The notes: generated by a model not told the origin, from the sequence alone. Positions 32,969 through 43,039 are shown, numbered from the stretch's first letter. The stretch is DNA of 64,000 nt from Vibrio sp. RE86 (GCF_013114545.1 NZ_VTXI01000003.1:186001-250000), one strand, 5' to 3'. Program-made: numbers and translations.

Positions 32969-34528
32969 ATGAGTAACACACAACATGCAACCACCCAAAG
33001 TGGATCTAAAATTCTCGATTTGATCGTTATCGGTGGCGGTATAAATGGTGCAGGTGTCGCAGCAGACGCCGCTGGTCGTGGTCTTTCGGTAGGTCTTTAT
33101 GAAGCGAATGACTTTGCCTCCGCAACCTCTTCAGCCAGTTCTAAACTGATCCATGGTGGATTGCGCTACCTTGAACATTACGAGTTTCGTTTAGTTTCGG
33201 AAGCACTGGCAGAGCGTGAAGTCTTATTGAAAAAAGCACCTCATGTCGCGAGACCAATGCGTTTTCGTCTACCACACCGTCCGTTCCTTCGACCAGCTTG
33301 GATGATTCGTTGTGGCCTTTTCCTCTATGACAACCTTGGAAAACGCACAACACTTCCTGCCAGTGAGTCAGTGGATCTTTCACGCTCAGGACTGCTAAAA
33401 CCTGAAATGAAAAAAGGGTTCGAATATTCCGATTGCTGGGTTGATGATGCACGACTTGTACTCCTTAACGTCTTAGCAGCAAAAGAGAACAATGCCGAAG
33501 TACGTAACTACTGCCGAGTGGAGAAAGCACACCGCGAAGGATCTGTATGGCATGTCACCATCCTTGATGTCATGACTGGTCAACGCTTCGAACGCCAAGC
33601 AAAGGCCCTCGTCAATGCTGCAGGCCCGTGGGTGAAACAGTTCTTTGATGATGGTTTAGAGCAAGATTCACCACGCAATATTCGTTTGATCAAAGGTTCA
33701 CACATCGTTGTGCCACGTATTCATGACGAGCCTCAAGCTTATATTCTGCAAAACAAAGACAACCGAATTGTCTTTATGATCCCTTACCTAGATAAGTTCT
33801 CGATCATCGGCACAACGGACGTTGAATACAAAGGTGATCCAAGGGAAGTCGCCATCGATGACGACGAAGTTGACTACTTAATTGATATTGTTAATCAGCA
33901 CTTCGTTAAACAACTTGATCGTGAAGATGTGGTGTGGACATACAGTGGCGTGCGCCCTCTTTGTGACGACGAGTCTGATTCACCACAGGCGATCACTCGT
34001 GATTACACGTTAGAACTTGAAGCGGAATACGATCAACCGCCACTACTTTCAATCTTTGGCGGAAAACTCACCACTTATCGTAAATTGGGTGAAGCAGCGC
34101 TAGAGAAACTGCAACCATATTTGACTAACATGGGCGCACCTTGGACTGCGAATCATGCACTTCCAGGCGGTAATTTTAGTTGTTCTCGAGAGCAGCTTGC
34201 AGGGACAATTCACGCCTCATACCCGTGGATTTCACAGGCACTATTGCTTCGATATGTAACGCAATTTGGTTCTTATACCTGGAAGCTACTTGAAGGCGTA
34301 AACAGCGAACCTGATCTAGGCGAAAAGTTTGCAGAGACAGCACATGGCGTCTACCAACGAGAGATTGATTACTTGATTGAGCAAGAGCTCTCGGTCACCG
34401 CTGAAGACATTCTGTGGCGCAGAACCAAGCTTGGACTCTACTTAAGCGCTGAGCAGCAACAAACACTCGGTGAATACGTAAAAAGCCAGCATCCACATAA
34501 TGTGGTCACGCTTTCAGAAGTCGGGTGA
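32969..34528 (+). CDS. glpD: Aerobic glycerol-3-phosphate dehydrogenase
   Basis: Membrane-associated FAD enzyme that oxidises glycerol 3-phosphate to dihydroxyacetone phosphate and feeds electrons to quinone. 519 residues from ATG at 32969, supported by GAGG 8 bases before; the GTG at 32954 is less likely. FAD-binding VIGGGINGAGVAADAAGRGLSVGLYE, substrate region SSKLIHGGLRYLEHYEF, and IIGTTDVEYKGDP are all typical. The C-terminal DAO domain is intact. Completes the glycerol pathway begun by glpFK. Confidence 0.96.
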   Translation: MSNTQHATTQSGSKILDLIVIGGGINGAGVAADAAGRGLSVGLYEANDFASATSSASSKLIHGGLRYLEHYEFRLVSEALAEREVLLKKAPHVARPMRFRLPHRPFLRPAWMIRCGLFLYDNLGKRTTLPASESVDLSRSGLLKPEMKKGFEYSDCWVDDARLVLLNVLAAKENNAEVRNYCRVEKAHREGSVWHVTILDVMTGQRFERQAKALVNAAGPWVKQFFDDGLEQDSPRNIRLIKGSHIVVPRIHDEPQAYILQNKDNRIVFMIPYLDKFSIIGTTDVEYKGDPREVAIDDDEVDYLIDIVNQHFVKQLDREDVVWTYSGVRPLCDDESDSPQAITRDYTLELEAEYDQPPLLSIFGGKLTTYRKLGEAALEKLQPYLTNMGAPWTANHALPGGNFSCSREQLAGTIHASYPWISQALLLRYVTQFGSYTWKLLEGVNSEPDLGEKFAETAHGVYQREIDYLIEQELSVTAEDILWRRTKLGLYLSAEQQQTLGEYVKSQHPHNVVTLSEVG

Positions 34529-34538
34529 TTAGAAAAAA

Positions 34539-34566
34539 GGGCTTGGTCTTTTCACAGACCAAGCCC
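34539..34566 (-). terminator. Intrinsic terminator between glpD and nnrS
   Basis: A 10-bp stem (GGGCTTGGTC / GACCAAGCCC) with an 8-base loop; on the minus strand it runs into TTTTTT, so it mainly serves nnrS, whose stop lies 16 bases away. It may also slow glpD readthrough. Confidence 0.8.
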
Positions 34567-34581
34567 CTTCTCCCCGATAAT

Positions 34582-35766
34582 TTATCCTGGGTGTCCATCT
34601 ACCCTTGCAGTCACCAGCATTTTGCCAAAATAGCCAATATAGAGCGCAAAGGCTAAGATCCACAGCAGCCCACTAATGTTCACTGCCTCAATCAAATACT
34701 GAGGGAAAAACGCCGCGACGATACTACGTACCAGTGCTGCCATCACCAACGCAGCAAACGCGACACTCATATTTGGTCCTTGATAGATAGCTCTACCTGT
34801 ATGCCCCATCGTCACCCGAGCGATCATCGCTAGAATAACCCCACCAATTGCACCAATCGCGAACAGGTGCAACATGTTATGACTGGCGTAAGGATTAGAA
34901 AGAACCCCACGAAGAATCAAGCTGACAGGTATACATAAGTAAGTCGCATGCAGAGACCATACGAGTGGTTCGCTCAAGGTCTTCCACGGTTGCCAACGCA
35001 CAACACGTATCAAGTGTGCAACTCCAGAGATCAGCATCAATGGTTGGCCAAGCTGATTAAAACTAATCGGGAAAAAGCTCAAGATGAACAGCCCAACCAA
35101 AGGAAGGTTAGCCACCCAATCCAACCAGACGATCGGTTGAGTTTTCTCAAAGTTAAAACGTCTAGCGGTAAAGAATGGAATCACTCGGCTGCCCATGATC
35201 GACAACAACAACGTAAACCACCACAACATCGCTTGCCAAACGGCTGAAGCTGGAAACGGCGGCATGCCCTTGATTGCAGCATAACTGGCAAAGTTGGCGA
35301 CGATCGCGAGTACGAACAGAGGGACAAAAAATAGATTTCGCCACCCTTTGGCTTTGATCACCCGACTGCCTACCTCGTACGCCACCAGCGCAAGAAATAA
35401 CGCTTCAATAGAAGAAATTAACCACAAAGGTGCCGGCGTCCAGAAAAGCACTCTGGGTAAAAGCCATAACGCCACCAGCAATCCAAGGCGATGGTGTTTG
35501 GTCCCATTGATTCCAGTCCAGTTCTGCACCGCAGTGAGGACAAACCCAGCAACAATGGCCATTGCAAAGCCAAACAGCATTTCATGAACGTGCCACCAAA
35601 GCGCAGGGACTTTTAATGCGCTAGGCTGCCCTGATTGAAACATCCAGACCCATAAGGCAATGGCGACGACCGCGTAGATGGATCCCAGTAAGAAGAAAGG
35701 TCTAAAGCCTAAGCGTAAAATCGGTGGGATCGCCTCTTCCACTTTTTTGTCTGTAATATTGAGCAC
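34582..35766 (-). CDS. nnrS: NnrS family membrane protein
   Basis: Polytopic haem/copper membrane protein of 394 residues linked to tolerance of nitric oxide. About 12 hydrophobic segments; it starts with IPPILRLGFRPFFLLGSIYAV, the family's typical N-terminus, followed by WWHVHEMLFGFAMAIVAGFVLTAVQNWTG with conserved histidines, MGSRVIPFFTARRF, and HNMLHLFAIGAIGGVILAMIARVTMGHTGR. Monocistronic. An NsrR-type half site may lie just upstream (AAATGCATGC on the minus strand near 35785), but the match is weak. Confidence 0.92.
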   Translation of the reverse strand: MLNITDKKVEEAIPPILRLGFRPFFLLGSIYAVVAIALWVWMFQSGQPSALKVPALWWHVHEMLFGFAMAIVAGFVLTAVQNWTGINGTKHHRLGLLVALWLLPRVLFWTPAPLWLISSIEALFLALVAYEVGSRVIKAKGWRNLFFVPLFVLAIVANFASYAAIKGMPPFPASAVWQAMLWWFTLLLSIMGSRVIPFFTARRFNFEKTQPIVWLDWVANLPLVGLFILSFFPISFNQLGQPLMLISGVAHLIRVVRWQPWKTLSEPLVWSLHATYLCIPVSLILRGVLSNPYASHNMLHLFAIGAIGGVILAMIARVTMGHTGRAIYQGPNMSVAFAALVMAALVRSIVAAFFPQYLIEAVNISGLLWILAFALYIGYFGKMLVTARVDGHPG

Positions 35767-36012
35767 TGATGACTCCTATGCAGCATGCATTTTGTAACGA
35801 TTTATCTAATGGAAGACATATCAAGAACCATTCCAACTTTTAGAACCCTTGAGTAACGGGCATTCACAAGCACCTCCAACATTAATCGAGTCAATAAAAC
35901 ACATTTAAAAAAGGTCATTAAGACTCTTTGGAATCATTTCGAACCACTTCTATTTTCAGCCAAAGATGGTAGGTTAGGTTTTAATAAGATTGAGTAAGGA
36001 GAAGGAGACACA

Positions 36013-36573
36013 ATGACGCACTATATTTTTGGATACGGCAGCTTGATGAATTCCGAGTCGCGTCGCCTTACAGGTCAAACATCGCATGCAACGCCGGCGA
36101 CAGTGCAAGGGTTAAAACGTTACTGGGGCAAGGTAGACGATAGCTATATTCTATCTCCCCTTGTCGTCGATAAAGGGCAGGGAAGCGTCAACGGCGTGCT
36201 TGTTAGCGTTGATGATGAAGGCTTGTCTGAGTTCGATCTACGCGAGCGCGGTTATCACCGCATGGAAGTCGAACCTCATCAAATCGAATCCGAACTTCGG
36301 TTTGCATCAGAGGATCGCGTATGGGTCTACGTGAAAGATAGCCCAGAGCCACCTTGCTCCCTTAGCCCAATCATGCAGACTTATGTCGACACTGTGCTAG
36401 CGGGGTGTTTAGAGATTTCAGAGCAGTTTGCGAAACAATTTGTCGAACAGACGATTGGTTGGAACTTTCCATTGGAAAACGACCGACATGAGCCGAAATA
36501 TGGCAACTTAGCAGGAGTAAAACCAGAGCATCACAACGCCATTGACGCTCTGGTGGCCGAAGCAAGGGCCTAA
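36013..36573 (+). CDS. Gamma-glutamylcyclotransferase-like protein
   Basis: 186 residues of the GGCT/AIG2-like fold. The diagnostic start YIFGYGSLMNSESRRLTG supplies the glutamyl-binding GYGS loop; VNGVLVSVDDEGLSEFDLRERGYHRMEV contains the conserved acidic residue region. A C-terminal extension (about 110-186) goes beyond the minimal domain. Substrate not predictable: related enzymes act on gamma-glutamyl amino acids or glutathione. RBS AAGGAGAAGGAG precedes ATG at 36013. Convergent with ygjH. Confidence 0.85.
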   Translation: MTHYIFGYGSLMNSESRRLTGQTSHATPATVQGLKRYWGKVDDSYILSPLVVDKGQGSVNGVLVSVDDEGLSEFDLRERGYHRMEVEPHQIESELRFASEDRVWVYVKDSPEPPCSLSPIMQTYVDTVLAGCLEISEQFAKQFVEQTIGWNFPLENDRHEPKYGNLAGVKPEHHNAIDALVAEARA

Positions 36574-36620
36574 AAACCAGTTAATAGAAATAGACTGGTT
36601 ACAGAGAAAAAACTCAAAGA

Positions 36621-36971
<351 letters not shown>

Positions 36972-36980
36972 TTAAACTTG

Positions 36981-37010
36981 GTAAAATTTTACTAAAAGAC
37001 AACGTTTACA
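36981..37010. promoter_or_regulatory. LacI-type operator candidates before galR
   Basis: GTAAAATTTTAC (36981-36992) is a perfect palindrome within a longer TTGGTAAAATTTTACTAAA context that resembles the ebgA operator; AACGTTTACA (37001-37010) is a GalR-type half site. Both lie in the ygjH-galR divergent gap. Confidence 0.45.
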
Positions 37011-37134
37011 CTATCACCAAAACCTTATATGGCAAGTGGTAAAGATCTCATTTTTGAGATGATAAATGCATATCGATTGCCTTATTTACATACGCAATGT
37101 TAAATAGTCACAGTAAAGTTTATTGAGGTTCCTT

Positions 37135-38139
37135 ATGGCTACCATTAAAGATGTTGCAAAAGAAGCAGGGGTTTCGATTGCAACGGTCTCACGAGTGATC
37201 AACAAGTCTCCCAAAGCCAGTAAAGCATCGATTGAGTCAGTGACCAATGCGATGTCAAAACTTGGCTATCGCCCAAATGCTGCAGCGAAGGCGCTCGTTA
37301 GCCAAAGCAGCAGTACCGTGGGTATTTTGGTTGGCGATGTCTCTGATCCATTCTTTGGAACCTTGGTAAAAGCCGTCGACAATGTGGCCCATGAGCACGG
37401 CAAACACATTTTGATCGGTAATGGCTACCACAATGCGGAAGAAGAGCGCAAAGCCATTGAGCTGCTGATCAACAATCGCTGTGAAGCCTTGGTCATCCAC
37501 TCAAAAGGTTTAACCGATGAAGAGTTGGTGGGTTACGCCAAGGAGGTCAAAGGAATGGTGCTGATCAACCGCCATATTCCTGAGATCGCCGATCGTTGTA
37601 TCTCTTTAGACAATCATAAAGGGGCGTACCTTGCCACTGAGTATCTGATCCGACACGGGCACACGAAGATAGCTTGTGTAGCGTCTTCCCATGCGATTGA
37701 AGATTCGAATCAACGTGTTGAAGGCTATTTGGCTGCATTGCGTGATAACAATATAGAGTTACCAAGTAGCTACACTGAATATGGCGAGCCCAACAGTGAT
37801 GGTGGTGAAGTCGCAATGACCAATTTACTCACTAAATCACTAGAGATTACCGGTGTGGTTGCCTACAACGACTACATGGCGGCTGGTGCGCTTTCTGTCC
37901 TTGATGAGAACGGCTTCGATGTGCCAGAGCAAGTCTCAATGATGGGCTTTGATGATGGCTTAATCGCGCGTTACGTGAGCCCACGCTTGACCACCATTCG
38001 TTACCCAATTGCGATGATGGCAGAAAGAGCTGCGCGCCTTGCGTTGCAACTGGCCAAGCAAGAAACCCCAAACCACGACGCGGCCGTGTTTACGCCAACT
38101 TTGGTAAGACGCAACTCAGTCGAGAAAGTCTCACGATAG
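37135..38139 (+). CDS. galR: GalR/GalS-type LacI-family repressor
   Basis: Galactose-responsive repressor by homology, 334 residues from ATG at 37135 (GAGG 6 bases before; a TTG 12 bases upstream is rejected). The N-terminal headpiece MATIKDVAKEAGVSIATVSRVINKSPKASKAS binds DNA; YRPNAAAKALVSQSSSTVGILV is the hinge. The sugar-binding core has DVSDPFFGTLVKAVD, VLINRHIPEIADRCISLDNHKGAYLATEYLI and MMGFDDGLIARYVSPRLTTIRYP. It lies 9 kb from galETKM; a GalR-type operator precedes galE. GalR versus GalS cannot be separated here. Confidence 0.9.
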   Translation: MATIKDVAKEAGVSIATVSRVINKSPKASKASIESVTNAMSKLGYRPNAAAKALVSQSSSTVGILVGDVSDPFFGTLVKAVDNVAHEHGKHILIGNGYHNAEEERKAIELLINNRCEALVIHSKGLTDEELVGYAKEVKGMVLINRHIPEIADRCISLDNHKGAYLATEYLIRHGHTKIACVASSHAIEDSNQRVEGYLAALRDNNIELPSSYTEYGEPNSDGGEVAMTNLLTKSLEITGVVAYNDYMAAGALSVLDENGFDVPEQVSMMGFDDGLIARYVSPRLTTIRYPIAMMAERAARLALQLAKQETPNHDAAVFTPTLVRRNSVEKVSR

Positions 38140-38172
38140 TCATCTCCAACTAGACTCAACCTCACATACAAA

Positions 38173-38198
38173 AAGAGCATCGTTAATACGATGCTCTT
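38173..38198 (-). terminator. Intrinsic terminator between galR and aldo/keto reductase
   Basis: An 11-bp stem (AAGAGCATCGT / ACGATGCTCTT), loop TAAT. On the minus strand it continues TTTTTG, so it chiefly terminates the aldo/keto reductase gene; it may act weakly on galR. Confidence 0.8.
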
Positions 38199-38216
38199 GT
38201 CTATCTTTAGAACCGA

Positions 38217-39098
38217 TTAAGCCACACCGTGACCTTTTGATGCTACCCAGATTCTGTACCATTGTTCTTGCGTCAGAGTCAGCTCTAGAGCACCAACCGC
38301 AGTTTTAACACGCTCAATATTACCACTACCTAGAATCGGTACTGGTTTCGCTGGCATCTTCATTACCCACGCAAAAATGACTTGATCAATCGAGCTCGCG
38401 CCAATTTCACCTGCAATATCAGTCAAGGTTTCACGAAGACGACTCATCTGCTCAGAGTTATCCGTAAAGATGCGTCCACCCGCTAGGCATGACCATGCCA
38501 TAGGTTGAACACGTTGCTGCTGAAGTTGATCCAGCGTGCCATCTTCCGTAACTTGAAGATTCACTGGGTTGATCTCAACTTGGTTGGTGATCAGTGGCGT
38601 ATCTAGGCGAGACTGAAGTAAATCAAACTGAGAAGTCGTGAAGTTAGAGACACCAAAATGCTTCACTTTGCCTGCCGCTTTCAAAGTCGCGAAGGCTTCC
38701 GCCGCTTCATCCGCATCCATAAGCAGGTCTGGGCGGTGCAGAAGTAGTACATCAAGATGATCCGTTTTTAGGCGAGATAGAGACTCATCAACCGACGCTA
38801 AAATAGCGGCTTTGCTGCTATCGTAATGGTTAACTTGCTTACCTTCACCACGGTAAATGCCGCATTTAGAAACAATCTCAATCTGGTCACGCAACGCAGG
38901 GTCCATCGCAAGTACCTCACCGAACATGCTCTCACATGCAGACTCTGGACCGTATACCGGTGCGTGGTCAACAGTCGTGATACCAAGCTCGATGTGCTGC
39001 TTTAGAAACGCATGCTGCTGTTGAGTGTCCATGCCCCACTCAGCCATACGCCAGTAGCCTTGAATTAACGGTGAAAACACTGGATGTGATTTCTGCAT
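38217..39098 (-). CDS. Aldo/keto reductase (YdhF-like)
   Basis: NADPH-dependent oxidoreductase, 293 residues from ATG at 39096-39098 (AGGGGAA upstream). The TIM-barrel AKR features are present: TVDHAPVYGPESACESMFGEVL (catalytic Asp and Tyr), IEIVSKCGIYRGEGK (Lys), DVLLLHRPDLLMDADEAAEAF (His), HFGVSNFTTSQFDLLQ and the C-terminal VPILGSGNIERVKTAV. Substrate unknown. Divergent from a LysR regulator 182 bases away, a common regulator-target pairing. Confidence 0.92.
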   Translation of the reverse strand: MQKSHPVFSPLIQGYWRMAEWGMDTQQQHAFLKQHIELGITTVDHAPVYGPESACESMFGEVLAMDPALRDQIEIVSKCGIYRGEGKQVNHYDSSKAAILASVDESLSRLKTDHLDVLLLHRPDLLMDADEAAEAFATLKAAGKVKHFGVSNFTTSQFDLLQSRLDTPLITNQVEINPVNLQVTEDGTLDQLQQQRVQPMAWSCLAGGRIFTDNSEQMSRLRETLTDIAGEIGASSIDQVIFAWVMKMPAKPVPILGSGNIERVKTAVGALELTLTQEQWYRIWVASKGHGVA

Positions 39099-39280
39099 TT
39101 TGATTCCCCTATTTTGTTTCACTGCTTATGCAATGTTCTGACCTCAGTATACTGACAATTTATAGGGGGATTAAACGCCCAACCCAGAAAAGATAATTCG
39201 ATATAACGGACAATCAACCAGCTTTCGTTTTTTATACAGACGGATATAATTGGCCTATCCGCTGATAAAGAGGTGTTTCT

Positions 39281-40189
39281 ATGCACAAAGCCCACAAACG
39301 ATTTGAGCGTTACGCACTGTTTAGTGAAGTCGCTAAACAGCTCAGTTTTTCTAAGGCTGCCGAGAACTTAGGTATATCTCGAAGTTACCTCTCATCGCAA
39401 ATCAATCAGTTGGAACAGGAGCTTGAAACCAGCTTGTTAATACGTTCCACACGCACTGTACGCCTGACGGCTGCAGGGGAGAAAATCCTCGAACGAATGC
39501 AAGGCATCAATGCATCCATTGTCGAACTAGAGAAAGAGCTCGATCATACCAAATCAGCCGTCAGTGGCTTACTGCGCATCACCGCTCCCACAATTTTCAG
39601 CCATCGTTTTTTGATTCAAGTTTGCCAAGAGTTTCAACAGCTTCACCCTGACATCGAATTTGATCTCGATATCGGTTACAACCGAGAAGACCTTGCCAAG
39701 AGCCATTTTGATCTCGCCATTCGTGCCACCAATACACCACCAGACAATATGGTGGCCAAAAGGTTAATGGACTACGAGCATGTCTGTTGTGCATCACCGA
39801 GTTATCTTGCTAGAAGAGGCACACCCACTGAGCCAAATGACCTCGTCGCTCACAATTGTATGTCTGACCCAAACTTACGCCGGTGGCAGTTTTTTAACGC
39901 AGAAGAGAGCGTAGCCGTTGAGACTCACGGAGATATGCTGATCAGTGACAACCTATTGTTGTTGAGCGCTGCGATTGCAGACAAAGGGGTGATAAAGATG
40001 CCGTGTTATCTTGTAGGGCCCGCCATTCAAGAAGGTAAACTTGTGCGAGTGCTGAGTGACTATCAGCTAGCTAAGAGCCATATCTACTTAATTTACCCAC
40101 CACAACTGCGCAGCAGCACTAAGTTGTCAGCCTTTACTGAGTTTATGCAGCAATGGTTTGAGGATAAAAACACCAAACCCCAGAATTAA
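39281..40189 (+). CDS. LysR-family transcriptional regulator
   Basis: 302 residues. N-terminal winged HTH (FSEVAKQLSFSKAAENLGISRSYLSSQINQLEQELETSLLIRSTRTVRLTAAG), linker helix, then the effector domain with LLRITAPTIFSHRFLIQVCQEFQQLHPDIEFDLDI, a CrgA-type subgroup pattern. Divergent from the aldo/keto reductase gene, so likely its regulator. The effector is unknown. Confidence 0.9.
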   Translation: MHKAHKRFERYALFSEVAKQLSFSKAAENLGISRSYLSSQINQLEQELETSLLIRSTRTVRLTAAGEKILERMQGINASIVELEKELDHTKSAVSGLLRITAPTIFSHRFLIQVCQEFQQLHPDIEFDLDIGYNREDLAKSHFDLAIRATNTPPDNMVAKRLMDYEHVCCASPSYLARRGTPTEPNDLVAHNCMSDPNLRRWQFFNAEESVAVETHGDMLISDNLLLLSAAIADKGVIKMPCYLVGPAIQEGKLVRVLSDYQLAKSHIYLIYPPQLRSSTKLSAFTEFMQQWFEDKNTKPQN

Positions 40190-40219
40190 AAAAACCACTT
40201 CCAATTGCTTGGAAGTGGT
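40187..40219 (-). terminator. Intrinsic terminator of ahpF
   Basis: An 11-bp stem (ACCACTTCCAA / TTGGAAGTGGT) with loop TTGC; on the minus strand it is followed by a T run that overlaps the LysR gene stop. Lies 49 bases past the ahpF stop. Confidence 0.85.
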
Positions 40220-40267
40220 GTCGGATAATCGACGAAATGTTTGCAAATGAGTATGGACAGTAAATTA

Positions 40268-41860
40268 CTACGCCGTTTCAGCGACTTTTGCTGGTGATGG
40301 GTTGCGGATTAGGAAATCAAACGCACCTAAGCTTGCTTTCGCGCCTTCACCCATCGCGATGATGATCTGTTTGTAAGGAACGGTTGTTACGTCACCTGCG
40401 GCAAACACACCTTTCATCGTTGTTGCACCGTGCGCATCAATTTCAATCTCACCGCGCGGTGATAGCTCAACCTTAGTGCCTTTTAGCCATTCGCTGTTTG
40501 GCATTAGACCGATTTGAACAAAGATACCCGCCAGCTCAATCTGTTTCAGTTCGCCAGTATTACGGTCTTTGTACTCTAGACCTGTTACTCGGTTCCCATC
40601 ACCCAGCACTTGTGTGGTTTGTGCCATTTTGATGATTTCGATGTTTGGTGTTGCGTTCGCTTTGTCGATAAGCACTTGGTCAGCGCGAAGCGTGTCAGCA
40701 AACTCTAGTACCGTTACGTGCTCTACAATGCCCGCTAGGTCGATTGCCGCTTCGATGCCTGAGTTACCACCACCGATTACGGCTGTTTTCTTACCTTTGA
40801 ATAGTGGGCCGTCACAGTGTGGGCAGTATGCTACACCTTTGTTGCGGTACTCTTGCTCACCTGGAACGTTCATTTCACGCCAGCGCGCACCTGTACTTGT
40901 GATTACCGTGCGAGCTTTTAGTACTGCGCCACTTTCAAGTTCAACGTGGATGTAACCATCTTCTGTGTCTTCCGCATCGATGATGTTAGCAGCGCGCTGC
41001 TCTGTCATCACTTCAACACCGTACTCTTTTACGTGCTCTTCTAGGCTTGCTACTAGTTTAGGACCCGTAGTCGCTTTCACTGAGATGAAGTTTTCAATCG
41101 CCATGGTGTCCATCACCTGACCACCAAATCGGTCTGCAACCACACCAGTACGAATGCCTTTACGTGCTGCGTAGATTGCTGCTGAAGAACCAGCAGGACC
41201 ACCACCAACAACCAGTACATCAAATGGAGCTTGCTCGTTTAGGCTTGCTGCTTTCTTCTCTGCTGCACCTGAATCCACTTTGTTTAGGATTTCAGCCAGA
41301 GACATACGGCCTTGACCAAATAGCTCGCCGTTAATGAATACGCTTGGTACCGCCATGATGTCACGAGACTTCACTTCGTCTTGGAACGCTGCGCCATCAA
41401 TCATGGTCGTTTTGATTAGCGGGTTGATTGCCGACATCATGTTGAACGCCTGAACCACTTCTGGACAGTTCTGACACGATAGTGAGATAAAGATTTCAAC
41501 GTTTAGCTCACTGTTTAGTTCTTTAATTTGCTCGATAACATCTGCTTCAAGCTTGATAGGGTGACCACCGCTGTGAAGCAGAGCCAGCACTAGAGACGTA
41601 AATTCATGCCCCATTGGCAGACCAGCAAAGCCGATTGCTGTGCCTTTCTCTTGGTTTACAACCTGCATGATTGGCTTACGTGCACTTGCGTTGTCGTCGC
41701 GAGTCACTTCAATCTTATCGGTCAGTGACGCAATGTCGTTTGCTAGAGCTTCAAGCTTGGTTGCGGTTTCGCTGCTGTCTAGGCTCAGTACAAGCTGTAC
41801 ATTTGTTTTTAGGTTTTCTAGGTATGCTTTTAGCTGCTGCTTCATTGCTTGGTCTAACAT
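40268..41860 (-). CDS. ahpF: Alkyl hydroperoxide reductase subunit F
   Basis: Flavoprotein disulfide reductase that recycles AhpC with NAD(P)H. 530 residues from ATG at 41858-41860 (GGGAAAGGG upstream); a 6-residue upstream extension was dropped. The N-terminal tandem thioredoxin-fold domain carries [14 protein letters not shown] (CxxC). FAD motif [21 protein letters not shown], second redox centre [16 protein letters not shown] motif [18 protein letters not shown]. It lies downstream of ahpC but separated by 535 bp with its own OxyR-type site, so it is probably an independent unit. Confidence 0.97.
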   Translation of the reverse strand: MLDQAMKQQLKAYLENLKTNVQLVLSLDSSETATKLEALANDIASLTDKIEVTRDDNASARKPIMQVVNQEKGTAIGFAGLPMGHEFTSLVLALLHSGGHPIKLEADVIEQIKELNSELNVEIFISLSCQNCPEVVQAFNMMSAINPLIKTTMIDGAAFQDEVKSRDIMAVPSVFINGELFGQGRMSLAEILNKVDSGAAEKKAASLNEQAPFDVLVVGGGPAGSSAAIYAARKGIRTGVVADRFGGQVMDTMAIENFISVKATTGPKLVASLEEHVKEYGVEVMTEQRAANIIDAEDTEDGYIHVELESGAVLKARTVITSTGARWREMNVPGEQEYRNKGVAYCPHCDGPLFKGKKTAVIGGGNSGIEAAIDLAGIVEHVTVLEFADTLRADQVLIDKANATPNIEIIKMAQTTQVLGDGNRVTGLEYKDRNTGELKQIELAGIFVQIGLMPNSEWLKGTKVELSPRGEIEIDAHGATTMKGVFAAGDVTTVPYKQIIIAMGEGAKASLGAFDFLIRNPSPAKVAETA

Positions 41861-41954
41861 AATCGTGCCCTTTCCCAATTCTTGTCTTAATTCTTTGTGT
41901 TGCGCTCTTTTGCGCTGATGGGGTTAGTTTGCCCCGATCACTAAGATTGGTAAA

Positions 41955-41991
41955 TTCGAACGTTTCTATCAGTTTGGTAGGTAAAACCTAT
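41955..41991 (-). promoter_or_regulatory. OxyR-type site before ahpF
   Basis: On the minus strand: ATAG-N7-CTAC-N7-ATAG-N7-CGAA, an almost exact match to the four-part OxyR pattern, 95-131 bases upstream of the ahpF start. Confidence 0.78.
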
Positions 41992-42021
41992 TAGCAAAAC
42001 AATGAGAACAAGCAATGAAAT

Positions 42022-42177
42022 TCAATCAGTCTGAAAGCCAACGACTAACTGAAAACCTTTTGATGTTAGATACTCTTTTTCACGAGCAAAACGCTTAGGT
42101 GCGAACACAGTCGCTGGCGAAGAGGGGGAGAAAAAGCCAATCTTATCGCCGACTTTCAGCGCCTTTGGGAACATCAT
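42022..42177 (-). pseudogene. N-terminal remnant of an S66 LD-carboxypeptidase/MccF-like gene
   Basis: A 51-codon frame with a good ribosome-binding site (GAGGAG before ATG at 42175-42177) reads MMFPKALKVGDKIGFFSPSS, then PATVFAPKRFAREKEYLTSKGFQLVVG, and stops. This matches the start of MccF-type S66 serine carboxypeptidases (about 330-350 residues), which includes microcin C7 self-immunity proteins. The catalytic Ser, Glu and His parts are absent, and downstream sequence passes straight into the ahpF promoter. It is a deletion remnant; a functional micropeptide cannot be excluded. Assigned from memory of the family N-terminus. Confidence 0.7.
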
Positions 42178-42290
42178 ATCTCGAACTCCTCATCTGGATA
42201 TGCAACAAGCTATATATCTTAGTTTTGTATCACAGCTACAAAGTCGTCACCACTTCCTATAAATCAATAAGATAAAAAGGTTCCAAGCAC

Positions 42291-42322
42291 AAAAAAGCCA
42301 CACCGAAATACGATGTGGCTTT
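42291..42322 (-). terminator. Intrinsic terminator of ahpC
   Basis: Stem AAAGCCACA / TGTGGCTTT (9 bp) with an 11-base loop, followed on the minus strand by TTTTTT. Located 74 bases past the ahpC stop, so ahpC and ahpF are probably separate transcripts. Confidence 0.82.
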
Positions 42323-42334
42323 GATGGTTAAGGC

Positions 42335-42373
42335 GGTACACTGAGCCCTTTAGGAGCGCGGACTCAATGTACC
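42335..42373. repeat. Inverted repeat downstream of ahpC
   Basis: GGTACACTGAG / CTCAATGTACC form an 11-bp stem with one mismatch (G-T in RNA) around a 17-base loop, between the ahpC stop and its terminator. No T run. Possibly an mRNA 3' stabiliser. Confidence 0.5.
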
Positions 42374-42395
42374 TTTAACATGTTCTAATCAGTGA

Positions 42396-42953
42396 TTAGA
42401 TTTTACCTACTAGGTCTAGAGATGGTGCTAGAGTCTCTTCACCTTCTTTCCATTTAGCAGGGCAAACTTCGCCTGGGTTGTTTGCTACGTACTGCGCTGC
42501 TTTCACTTTGCGTAGTAGGTCTTCTGCGTCACGACCGATACCTTCAGCAGTGATTTCCATTGCTTGGATAACGCCTTCTGGGTCGATTAGGAACGTTGCG
42601 CGGTCTGCAAGACCTTGACCTTCACGCATTACGTTGAAGTTGTTAGTGATAGTGCCTGTTTGGTCACCCACCATGAAGTACTCGATAGTACCAATCTTGT
42701 CTGAAGTGTCGTGCCACGCTTTGTGCGAGAAGTGTGTGTCAGTTGATACTGAGTAAACTTCTACGCCGCGAGATTGAAGCTCTGCGTATTTTTCTTGTAG
42801 GTCTACAAGTTCAGTAGGACATACGAAAGTGAAGTCTGCTGGGTAGAAGAAGAATACTGCCCACTTACCTTTTACGTCTTGCTCAGTGATTTCTACGAAT
42901 TCGCCGTTTTTGAATGCCGTTGCGTTGAATGGTTTGATTTCTGTGTTGATCAT
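42396..42953 (-). CDS. ahpC: Alkyl hydroperoxide reductase subunit C
   Basis: Typical 2-Cys peroxiredoxin, 185 residues. Peroxidatic Cys45 in [18 protein letters not shown] and resolving Cys in [15 protein letters not shown] near residue 164. It starts [19 protein letters not shown] as in enterobacterial AhpC. Works with AhpF. A perfect-spacing OxyR-type site lies about 90-120 bases upstream. Confidence 0.97.
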   Translation of the reverse strand: MINTEIKPFNATAFKNGEFVEITEQDVKGKWAVFFFYPADFTFVCPTELVDLQEKYAELQSRGVEVYSVSTDTHFSHKAWHDTSDKIGTIEYFMVGDQTGTITNNFNVMREGQGLADRATFLIDPEGVIQAMEITAEGIGRDAEDLLRKVKAAQYVANNPGEVCPAKWKEGEETLAPSLDLVGKI

Positions 42954-43039
42954 GATTCTACTCTCTTTCTAATCTAGTGTTTGTGAACGCTGCCTTGCGT
43001 CGATGGAGTTATATTGCCCCGAACCACTTAATAGGTAAA

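Larger units (their letters stand above)
41861..42395. other. ahpF-ahpC intergenic region
   Basis: 535 bases. It contains, from left to right, an ahpF promoter region with an OxyR-type site (41955-41991), a remnant of an S66 peptidase gene (42022-42177), the ahpC terminator (42291-42322) and a second large inverted repeat (42335-42373). The first about 100 bases resemble the upstream region of ahpC. Confidence 0.8.

Noticed and set aside
35767..36012. NsrR operator before nnrS
   Set aside because: Only a half-site resemblance (AAATGCATGC) is visible, not enough to annotate as a site.
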